From Drosophila miranda (taxonomy: Eukaryota > Arthropoda > Insecta > Diptera > Drosophilidae), in contig NC_046673.1 in NCBI RefSeq assembly GCF_003369915.1, forward strand, positions 6,804,001-6,868,000: a stretch of 64,000 nucleotides of DNA, given 5' to 3'. The translations under genes were made by a program, and so were the position numbers. Shown here in pieces: positions 31,913 through 42,117 of this stretch. Under the pieces are notes generated by a model. That model did no database searches. It had not been told where the DNA came from and saw only the letters and a program-made list of their open reading frames with translations. Each line of letters begins with the position of its first letter. The first letter of the stretch is position 1.

Positions 31913-34113
31913 AGTGTAGGGCTGCATCTGGAAATTGATCGAAAATTGAATTTAAAGCCAATCCACTGGCAGAAGGGAGATTCTTACACATTCTCTGTAC
32001 TGTTGTTGCCACAGTTTCCGTGCTCGTTCCAGCCCCAGGTGTAGATCTCGCCGGCTGTAGTCCGCAGCAGGCCGTGCTCTGCCCCCATGTGCACGCGAGC
32101 AGGCGTCTGGCCGTCGGGCAGTCGGAGGCTCAGTGGCTGGGGCACCGCCTGCTGCTCGCTGATCGAGCCCGTGCCCAGATGTCCGTAGCACTTGCGGCCC
32201 CACATGAGGATCTCGTTGTTGCGGAGCAGCGCCGCATTGTGGGTCCAGCCGACAGCCAGCTGCCGCACGTCCTCCTCGAAGAGGAAGGCGTTGGACTGGT
32301 CTTTTGACCAGAAATGCTGCCCCACCAAACTCAAAGAGCTGTCAAAGTTGAATAAGTTAAAGTAAAAAAAAAACGTAAATACATTTTTTAAAATCTATAT
32401 GAAGGCGCAGTGGACGTGCCTCAACTGTTAAAGTTGAATGAGTCGAATCCTCCAGAAATCAGGAAAAACAAACAAATTATGAATATGTACGCAGAAGAAT
32501 AAACCGTTTGTTTCATCCACGAGATTCGCAATGTACAACTTTCTAGCTTAAGGATTACACATGCATTTTCTCAATATAAAAACAAAGACCTCCTGATTAT
32601 AGACGTCCGCCACGACCGTATCTGCGACGGAGGCAACTCCTCCGCAGCACCTCCGCAACTTTTTGTGAAAATATGTTGAACGAAAAATCGGTAGAACATT
32701 TTTTTTTTTCATCGAAAAAACATGCCATTCGCAATTCATGTTTTTTTTTTCCCATGTAAATTTAATAAATTTTTAATTGAAAGACATCTGAAGAAGATTC
32801 AGTTTAGTCAATAGAAACAGTGCCAGTATTAGGAAAAAAATATATACATACATATATGTATGAGAAAACAGCTCTTGTCGGCCTTTTTATAGGAAAAGCA
32901 GCCTGCTTGCCAGAAACTTTAATCCGATTGACGAATCATTTTCCCACAAGACTGGTTCATTTTAAAGCAGCTTCAGCTCTTGAATTTGAATTTTCAATGG
33001 TTGGGACCGGTTGCTACCGATTCATACTCGATTCAAATAGAGCGAAAAAGAGAACCTTAACTGATTTAATGAGAGCGCAAAAAGAGCCAATAACCGTTTC
33101 GAAGAAAGCAATTCGACCATCAATACTATCGATTGGATGCAAGTGGTGTGCGCCAAATAGAAATTGTTTGAAAGTGAATGAGCGAAAAGGATTTAGATCC
33201 AATCCATTGGAATAAATGATTTGAGAGCGGTCACCGCAGGTAGAGTTCAGTATTCTAGGGATGGTTGTTAAATATGTATTGATATATCAATTTTTTGATA
33301 TATATCGACTTATATGTCTGATATTTTTTGGCTGGGCGAACATATTAACATGAATATTTTTCTCAGATTTGGCCGAGTCGATACTATTTTTCTGTTGGCT
33401 CAGGACGTAAGATCAAATATATCCGCGACTTTTGATTCTACTTATCGATGTACAGGAAGCTGCGAACATCGGTACTTTTGTGCGATAGTCTGATAAAATC
33501 CGGCGGTTACATGCCTTTATTTTGAAAATAACAAGCCGCCCATAAAATTGTATTCATTCAAATAGTAACCACTCAACTTAACCACTGTTCATCATCAGCG
33601 ATCTTTTCTTTTCCCTGAAGAACATGTGTTTGATTCCAACTACACAGAAAGCGACAAAAGTAACGAAACTCCTGGTGCTAAAAAATGAAGCTAGGAAGCC
33701 GCAAAGGTTACCTTTACAAAGCCAGTGCTGCCAATGCGGGGACAGAAAATATATCGTTTTCGCCGGCTTTGTCAATCGGAATAGGCCAAACATTTGTTCA
33801 GATATTGTCAACAAATCTGGCAATTAATAGTCAGTTCAGTGAGTGTTCTGTGTAAAAATTGTGAAGCTAGAAATAAGTTACAATAAAACGCCTAAGTTCG
33901 CCTGTATTTTCAGTAGTAATTTCGAACTGTATGGTTCGCAGCCTCCCTGAAAAAAGCAACGCGTGCGTTGATTCTGCCGAAGACCAATCCAAAAAGAAGT
34001 GAAAAGTGAACAAATAGCACAGTAATTCGAATTACTTTCTTCAATTAGTGCACATACGTACGTATTTATTGTCTGAAAATCAGAATCAGTGAGAATCCCA
34101 ATGTTCTATCAGA

Positions 34114-34515
34114 ATGAACGGTCATCATCGCAAGAGAAAGTGGCAAGCTGGGCGCGGTGAGGATCTCACCCCCGACGACCGTATTGAGTTAATTGCCGAG
34201 TTGATGGCTAAACTAGACGGAGTCAATTTCGTCGCCGACTTTTTCCACATCCGTCGACTGAAACTGCTGATCACCGGCTGCCTGCCCGACCACAAGGAGC
34301 AGCTGCTACGCATTCTCATAGGCTGTGTGACCCGGCCCCCCAGCCCGGCCACAGCTAGCTACGCCCAAATTGTGAGTCTCCTCTGCAACGACTTTGATCT
34401 CCTGATGGTCGACTGCATCCGCGCCCTGATGGTGGTCCACCAGAAGGCACTCATCGATGGCAAGTGGGAGAAGGCGCGCGGCCTGGAGAGCTTCTTCGCC
34501 GAGCAATGCAAGTGA
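34114..34515 (+). CDS. Cbp80-like small protein, copy 2
   Basis: Identical 133-residue frame to copy 1. The leader differs by single changes only. Confidence 0.5.
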   Translation: MNGHHRKRKWQAGRGEDLTPDDRIELIAELMAKLDGVNFVADFFHIRRLKLLITGCLPDHKEQLLRILIGCVTRPPSPATASYAQIVSLLCNDFDLLMVDCIRALMVVHQKALIDGKWEKARGLESFFAEQCK

Positions 34516-34732
34516 CATAGCATAGAAGGGCCCTGGCTATGCAGTTTGATCACTGCACTGCCCCTGTTCGGACACGATACGTAATACATATCAAACTCTC
34601 GGTAAACAAAACATAGCATATTCAATAACACGACATTAACACACGAGCCTAACACACGAGCCAAATAAACGAAGAATCTAGGCAACGATATTGGTGCACT
34701 TTAAGGATTTGTTTTAGGTACTACTCGTATTA

Positions 34733-34893
34733 TTATTTATTCAACAGAAATTCCCCACCATCCAGCCCCGCAACCCACTCGACAATCCGTTTGAAGAACT
34801 CAGCGTCGACCAGCTCGACGATCCGCACATTCCCATTTTGTCATCTTCGCTGCAGCTAACCAGGGGCTCCATGTCCCCCAGGTAGATGGGCAC
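34733..34893 (-). pseudogene. Last exon of an unidentified gene, copy 2
   Basis: Same fragment, reading VPIYLGDMEPLV (A-to-D change against copies 1 and 3); the shared frameshift is present. Confidence 0.45.
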
Positions 34894-35134
34894 CTGAAAT
34901 CACACCACAAATAGGATGTGTGGGGAAATTATCCACATGCACATGCCCCTCTGTACTAACATCTTGGCTCACTCAAATTTCACAATTTTATTTTGAAGAG
35001 TGAGAGGTTTTAGATTGGCTAACGACCCAACAAAATTTTGGATCAAGCTCAAACTGCCATTTGATTATGTTTATTAAACATACGAGTAAAATCTGCGTCC
35101 AACAAAGGGGGGAGGCGGGGGGTGTGCATTAAAG

Positions 35135-36280
35135 CTACTTGAAGAGCAGAGGCAACCTGCAGTGAGGCTCCGTCTGACTGGCATTGTCCGAATAGAGCGA
35201 CATGGTCCTAGCGGTGAGATCGAAAATGCCAACGGCAATGGTTTTGACCACCTCATCACAGCTGCCATTCTCGCGCCACACGCAATACATTCCCCCAGAG
35301 ACATCGCCCAGCATATGGCGCACATCCTGCTCGCTCGATGGCGGCTTGTAGGTGCCGAACGCCTGCATTCGCGATACGCTGGAGTCGACCATCAGAGCGT
35401 TGGCCTGATCCTGGCGTATGCGATCGAATCTAGGATCGAATCGAGAATTACTCAAGCTGCGCTAATGACTACTGGTAGATCTCTGGTACTCACTGATTCA
35501 CATGGTAGTTATGATTGCCCAAGGGTATCTCCTTGATGTTCAAAAGCGACTCATTCTTACGGTCTGGCGAAGGCGCCATCTCCACATTATAGAACATCTG
35601 GCGGGGATCGCTGTGAAATCAAGGAACAAGAAAACTGCAGACTGTTGACCGTTGACCAAAGTCCCTTTGATACTCACGCCAAGAAGGTAAAGTTAATGGA
35701 GCAGGCATCGGCTGCTCCCACACCTGCGTCCTTGAGCACCCTAAAAGCATCGTCCACATTGCTGGTGGCCAGCAGGGCTCGTGTCAAGAAGTGTCTCGCT
35801 AAAAAGCATTAAAGCCAACCCTCATTAAAGGTCTCTTATCCCATCGAAAGGGAAATGGGAAGTACACTCACGTGTCTTGCCACTGCGCAACAGCTCCGCA
35901 CTGATCGTATTGATGCTGAAGACCAGGCCATGATAATTCTGATTCATGGTGTAGCCGGGCAAGTGTCCGGCATAGCACAGGGACATAAAGTGCTCTTCCT
36001 TGACATTGTATTTGCCCTGCGGCTTGTCGCTGATGATGTGCGCGTCAACAAAATAGTAATGATTGAGGGATTCCGTCAGGGCATCCTCGGTGTGACCCAA
36101 CAGTCGCTATAAACGAGACGTTGCACTGTATTAAAGCAATCTTCTGGGGCTCCTCTAGGCTTTACCTACGCAATTCTTTTGGTTGACAATGATTGTGGAG
36201 CAGCCAGTCGGCTGGTTATTGTTGCGCGGCTGTAGCTTCAACGCCTGCGGCAGGATGTCGTCAAGGTGCAGCAGAAAGAG
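35135..36280 (-). pseudogene. t: tan, 5'-truncated, copy 2, all remaining splice sites kept
   Basis: Same five exons with every GT/AG site present, including GTGAGT after NYHVN. The spliced frame is open for about 301 residues down to LPLLFK and covers the whole beta chain that follows the Gly-Cys cleavage point. A C-terminal N-to-S-type change (SDNASQ against SDNPSQ) is the only coding difference noticed. Without the N-terminal exons a normal precursor is not expected. Confidence 0.83.
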
Positions 36281-36440
36281 CTGAAATATGATAAACGTTT
36301 TAAAAACAAAATTAAATATATATATTAAAATATAACCATGTACGTCTGCTAATCTCTTTATTTATAAGATATACAGCTGAAATTTTTCAAACAGCAGTAC
36401 CGTTCTTTACTGGACTTTTCGACTTTTCTGGTCCGACCAT

Positions 36441-36752
36441 CAGAAATATACCAAAATATACCGTCTCATTTGAAAAATATACCGTAAATGTACTGACGAA
36501 TTCATGTTCTATTTTACATATTCCTCGTTTTTAAAATTCCGTGGAATATTACTAGCTATATAGAACATTTAGCCATGCCCACATAGTTTTAAACGATCGA
36601 TGAATCAATTTTCTACTTAACTGGCCTATTCTAAATACTTGCTTTTATTGGATTTTTATATACCGTTGAAAATGGTAAACCGGTCACCCTGATTGATTAT
36701 GCTAAGCAGTTGCTATCGGATTTATCGACAGTGGTATTTTGGTATATTTCTG
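36441..36752. repeat. 312-bp inverted-repeat element, copy 2
   Basis: Same length and ends as copy 1; differs by a T-to-C change near 36621. Confidence 0.45.
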
Positions 36753-36958
36753 ATTTTCTCAGCTGAAATCGATAACAGGCAAAAAAAAATAGCTGATTTT
36801 ATCTGCATTTTCTTACGTTTGAATGAAGAACAAAAGAAAAGAAATGATATAAGCTCCTTTATTATAAAAAAAAAAATATATTTAATTTTTTATTTAAATA
36901 TTGGCTTGTACGGAAAACGACTGGAGCGACTTCGGGTGGACAGTACCACCGTCACACT

Positions 36959-37141
36959 TTAACCTCCCGTTCCCACATACTCGAATTGACGACTCCCACC
37001 GCATTGGCTGCAGTTTGGCAGCGATTTCAGCTGATCCGCCACAGTTGCGGCTGTTTTTTATCCAAAGGGTATCCTCGCTTGTAGCGCACAATCTGCTTGG
37101 GCTCGTTGCCCATAAAACAACCCGTGGAACTGGTGGAACAT
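36959..37141 (-). pseudogene. PDCD2 C-terminal-domain fragment, copy 2
   Basis: As copy 1 with two further bases lost near 37054, which changes the frame again within the middle segment. Confidence 0.58.
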
Positions 37142-37496
37142 CACGTCAACACAACGGTGGCTGTTCCCTCCGCCTCTCATGGCAATGACAAAGTAAGTAA
37201 TCCTTTGTAGTTGATCTTCACTTGCAGAATCTGCGGGCGTGTCCCACACTGTGGTCGCTTCTTGTCAATGAAACGCAGGCCTCAGGGCACTCCACACAGC
37301 ATGATGTGGGTGGTGTGGATGTGGGGGGCTGTCCGAAGCGGATCTGCAACACAGCACCGCTCTCACCGCTCAACGATTTCAAAGATGTTGGCACGGATCG
37401 GCTGACAAGGCCGAACATGATATAGGTGTTCCAGTCCAGCCCAGCCCTTCAAAACTATACACTAAAATTCAGAAGCGGAGAACACTTCAACAGAAG

Positions 37497-37733
37497 ATGT
37501 CGACGGTTGAGGTACAACAAACCACGGCAGTGATGCTGGAGAAACGTTTTCCAGTGACTGTCTGTCATCAGGGAATGAAGGTCATTTTAATCATTGCAAA
37601 AACCCAGCAGCCGGGAGGCGCTCTGCAGCAACAAGAAGATATTGAGCTCATGCCTCGCCCTCGTGTGGAATCGGACTCCAGTACGCGCGGAGCCGCGACA
37701 TTCTGGGCACAGGCACAGGGATCCATCTGCTGA
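37497..37733 (+). CDS. Hypothetical 78-residue frame, block copy 2
   Basis: Same frame as in block copy 1; one base fewer in an upstream G run ends the longer upstream reading, leaving only the ATG-started part in common. Confidence 0.2.
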   Translation: MSTVEVQQTTAVMLEKRFPVTVCHQGMKVILIIAKTQQPGGALQQQEDIELMPRPRVESDSSTRGAATFWAQAQGSIC

Positions 37734-37876
37734 GGCGGACCGCAATGTGTGTGTCGTAGAACTAAATAACTTTGAAGACTGTTTAAGAGTACGCCTTGCT
37801 ATGCTGTCGGCCATCAGCCCAGCGGAGACGACAACAAACTCGACAAAACAAACAAACAAAATATTTTAAAACTAGT

Positions 37877-39108
37877 TCAAATACTCGATCGCTCCATGTC
37901 ATCTAATCTGTGGGTGTGGAGTGTAATGTCCTGGCCGTACTCTAGTTGTCCCAGAAGTGGACCTGGCGACGCAAACGGGCACGATACGCAAGAAACACCG
38001 CTTTGAGAACATACGTCGTGTGGGTCAGGGACTATGCCAGTTGCTGTTACGGCCTTTTGGCCGTAGGAGAGGAGAGCCGCCTGCTGCTTCAGAGCCGCCT
38101 GCTGCTTCAGAGCCGCCTGCTGCTGCTGCTTCAGAGCCGCCTGCTGCTGCTGCTGGAGAGCCGCCTGCTGCTGCTGCTGCTGGTGGTGGTGCTGCTGCTG
38201 CTGCTGGTGGTGGTGTTGCTGCTGCTGCTGCTGTATATTGGCCTGATTGAAATTCATGCCCATGAGCTCCTGGTAAATGTGTCTGATGGCCATTTCCGTG
38301 GCACTGGGCAGATGTCCATGGGCGTGCAGGCCAATGTCGATGCCAGCCCCAGCTCCAGCCAGAGCTGCTGCCTCGGCTATGACCCTGGGCACTGTCGCTG
38401 GCGAAGGATGACGCGGATGCTGCTGCTGCTGTGGAAGCAGCGCTGCAGGTCCTGGCTGATTCGCGGCCTTGTGCTGCGGCTGCTGGGACATTGCCATGCC
38501 GCCCATTCCGGATGAAGAGGGTCCCTGAAATACGGATAGAGTTGGGGTTTTCCTCAGAACAGCTAAGAAGGAGGGCATATTGGGCATATTCTAGCCAACG
38601 AATCATCGATTCCTAATTCATTGAAAGCCTAGAGCACCACTTACCCCCGAGTAGCTTTGGCCGGATACTCCGGCCGATCCAGCCGCAAACTGACTGGAGC
38701 TTTGTTCGAAGCCCGGCGGCGGTTTTTTGTTCTTGTCCTCCTCCAAGCCCATGTAGTTGGCGCCAAACAGCGCATAATTCTCGGCCGCCTTGAAGTACTG
38801 GGCGGAGCCGTTCTCCGGATCCTTGCTGTTGTCGCCGTAGAGAGAGCGCATCACTTCGTGTATAAAGTCCGAGGCGGTCCCGCTCACCGCTAGAGCGGGC
38901 GGCTCCCAGACCCCAGGGGTAGTATCATCGATGGTTGGCTGCCAGATGCGCTTGGCCACCTGGCTCGAAACTTTGCCTAAAGCGCGAGACAAACGCGTGG
39001 ATTATATTTAGTTTAGAGGATTCATTGGTACACACCCTCAGAGGCAGCAATCGCATCGTCCTCATCGTCATCGTCCAAATACTTTGAGTTGAAGCTATTC
39101 TCCGACAT
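37877..39108 (-). CDS. Glutamine-rich protein, copy 5 (long-type tail), open
   Basis: Exons 39036-39108, 38645-38976 and 37877-38524. The spliced frame is open for 350 residues and ends in the long-unit tail DDMERSSI. This is the only long-type copy in the window with an undisturbed frame. Exon 2 has private changes (GFEQSSSQFAAG). Confidence 0.68.
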
Positions 39109-39536
39109 CTTTTTGTGCGAGAAAGAAATGAAAATGTTTATTGGAAAGAAACACCGCTGAACGAGAACCTTCACTGCTTCGAGCGAAATGGAAGCAATCG
39201 GATCCCAGTCGTGTGTTCGTTTGTTTATGGCGATCGGTTGCACAAAAAAAATTGATTTATGGGAAATTTATTTTATTTATGCGGAGTTGTCTACTAATAC
39301 ACGCTGAAGTTTCTCGGAATTACTGCCCGACACAGACGCCTACCACGACAGTGCTGCCCAGTCAGAGGTCGTGGAGGCTTGAGTGCTGTGTGTGCGTGTG
39401 TGTATCAGTGGATGAACTATTGGCAGCACTGGTTAATCTTTTTGTGTATTGGTGAACGAAAAATGCCGGCATACACATGCCCACAGAAGTCTTAAAGTGA
39501 GACTTCTGCGGATCGAAGAAATATCAATCCAATCCA

Positions 39537-39794
39537 TTGCATTTTGCGCAGAAGAAGCGATGTCTCACTTTGGGCGACTTTTTCTGTGCTGCCAATTATT
39601 TAAGGGAGATAGTTCTCTGCTCTGAGGCATCTATCATGGAACACGAGTGTGTAGAGGCCGGTGCCGCAAATATTTCGAATATTTCATTGCACTTTGATGA
39701 TTCTCCATCGCCATTTGCACTTGTTGGCTTCAAAAACCATAAGCGCCCTCAAATTCATCCACTAATTGCCTGGCAAGCCGCACATTTCGAATAA
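39537..39794 (+). CDS. Small conserved frame, unit 6
   Basis: Open, DFFCAAN variant, with ISN in place of IWN, a change shared with units 1 and 10. Confidence 0.33.
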   Translation: MHFAQKKRCLTLGDFFCAANYLREIVLCSEASIMEHECVEAGAANISNISLHFDDSPSPFALVGFKNHKRPQIHPLIAWQAAHFE

Positions 39795-40127
39795 AATATA
39801 TAAAAATCTACCATTTACCATATTTACCTTCTTTTTTCTGTGGAAAAGATTAAGTTTTTGAAAAACAAAGCACTTTATTTTCACTGTAAAAATGGCAAAT
39901 AGTATTTGCAACGAAAATTCCGCGGAGTTCAAGTAAAGCTGCTGAAGGTTGAAAAACTTCATTGTTACTATCGATACATCGATGTTTCTTCAACTATCGA
40001 TGGAAGAAAGAGCGCCAACTGCTTGGGTTTGATTATTCGTACAATTTTGCTCATGATCCGACATCAAATACCTTAATTTCGATATTCCGTTTAGTATTTT
40101 TAAGCATTTTTAACATTTATTATAAAA

Positions 40128-40635
40128 TTAATTAACAGACGACTCGGAAATGGCGTAACAGAAGCCCGAGCCAGCTCCGGCCAACTTCACGCGTCCCGGG
40201 ATTTCCACGAGTGTAGGGCTGCATCTGGAAATTGATCGAAAATTGAATTTAAAGCCAATCCACTGGCAGAAGGGAGATTCTTACACATTCTCTGTACTGT
40301 TGTTGCCACAGTTTCCGTGCTCGTTCCAGCCCCAGGTGTAGATCTCGCCGGCTGTAGTCCGCAGCAGGCCGTGCTCTGCCCCCATGTGCACGCGAGCAGG
40401 CGTCTGGCCGTCGGGCAGTCGGAGGCTCAGTGGCTGGGGCACCGCCTGCTGCTCGCTGATCGAGCCCGTGCCCAGCTGTCCGTAGCAGTTGCGGCCCCAC
40501 ATGAGGATCTCGTTGTTGCGGAGCAGCGCCGCATTGTGGGTCCAGCCGACGGCCAGCTGCCGCACGTCCTCCTCGAAGAGGAAGGCGTTGGACTGGTCTT
40601 TTGACCAGAAATGCTGCCCCACCAAACTCAAAGAG
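40128..40635 (-). pseudogene. SERGEF-like tail, unit 6
   Basis: Open across the intron, RNCYGQLG variant, no private coding change seen. Confidence 0.8.
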
Positions 40636-42117
40636 CTGTCAAAGTTGAATAAGTTAAAGTAAAAAAAAAACGTAAATACATTTTTTAAAATCTATATGAA
40701 GGCGCGGTGGACGTGCCTCAACTGTTAAAGTTAAATGAGTCGAATCCTCCAGAAATCAGGAAAAACAAACAAATTATGAATATGTACGCAGAAGAATAAA
40801 CCGTTTGTTTCATCCACGAGATTCGCAATGTACAACTTTCTAGCTTAAGGATTACACATGCATTTTCTCAATATAAAAACAAAGACCTCCTGATTATAGA
40901 CGTCCGCCACGACCGTATCTGCGACGGAGGCAACTCCTCCGCAGCACCTCCGCAACTTTTTGTGAAAATATGTTGAACGAAAAATCGGTAGAACATTTTT
41001 TTTTTCATCGAAAAAACATGCCATTCGCAATTCAGGTTTTTTTTTCCCATGTAAATTTAATAAATTTTTAATTGAAAGACATCTGAAGAAGATTCAGTTT
41101 AGTCAATAGAAACAGTGCCAGTATTAGGAAAAAAATATATACATACATATATGTATGAGAAAACAGCTCTTGTCGGCCTTTTTATAGGAAAAGCAGCCTG
41201 CAGTCGGCGCTGCAGCTGCGCAGTAGCGATGGACGCGTCAAAATGGCGGAACGTGGACTTATCGATAGGTCCCTCATAAATATTTCTCGTTTTTGATATT
41301 TCGGGTAATGTTACTAGCTAACTAGAACCCTCAGCCTTGCCCAGAAACTTTAATCCGATTGACGAATCATTTTCCCACAAGACTGGTTCATTTTAAAGCA
41401 GCTTCAGCTCTTGAATTTGAATTTTCAATGGTTGGGACCGGTTGCTACCGATTCATACTCGATTCAAATAGAGCGAAAAAGAGAACCTTAACTGATTTAA
41501 TGAGAGCGCAAAAAGAGCCAATAACCGTTTCGAAGAAAGCAATTCGACCATCAATACTATCGATTGGATGCAAGTGGTGTGCGCCAAATAGAAATTGTTT
41601 GAAAGTGAATGAGCGAAAAGGATTTAGATCCAATCCATTGGAATAAATGATTTGAGAGCGGTCACCGCAGGTAGAGTTCAGTATTCTAGGGATGGTTGTT
41701 AAATATGTATTGATATATAAATTTTTTGATATATATCGACTTATATGTCTGATATTTTTTGGCTGGGCGAACATATTAACATATTTTTCTCAGATTTGGC
41801 CGAGTCGATACTATTTTTCTGTTGGCTCAGGACGTAAGATCAAATATATCCGCGACTTTTGATTCTACTTATCGATGTACAGGAAGCTGCGAACATCGGT
41901 ACTTTTGTGCGATAGTCTGATAAAATCCGGCGGTTACATGCCTTTATTTTGAAAATAACAAGCCGCCTGCTGCTTCTGAGCCGCCTGCTGCTTCAGAGCC
42001 GCCTGCTGCTGCTGCTTCAGAGCCGCCTGCTGCTTCAGAGCCGCCTGCTGCTGCTGCTGGAGAGCCGCCTGCTGCTGCTGCTGCTGGTGGTGGTGGTGCT
42101 GCTGCTGCTGCTGGTGG

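Larger units (their letters stand above)
21345..32338 (-). pseudogene. SERGEF-like tail, unit 5, split by LTR element
   Basis: The upstream exon lies at 31988-32338 and the last exon begins at 31927. The LTR element has inserted into that last exon after 31913; the exon resumes at 21430 and ends at 21345. The base AGTG is duplicated at the insertion point. RKCYGHLG variant, as in unit 2. Confidence 0.88.
33541..38074. repeat. Long-unit block, copy 2
   Basis: Same block, bounded by AGCCGCC at 33534-33540 and 38075-38081. It has the cleanest tan copy of the three, and an open Cbp80-like frame. Confidence 0.85.
20239..39021. repeat. Tandem unit 5, long type, split by LTR element
   Basis: After removing the LTR element at 21431-31912 the unit is about 8.3 kb, matching the other long units. 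A further stretch of about 70 bases before 32907, including the DRE-containing part of the spacer, is missing here compared with unit 2. The extra block lies at 33541-38074. Confidence 0.93.
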
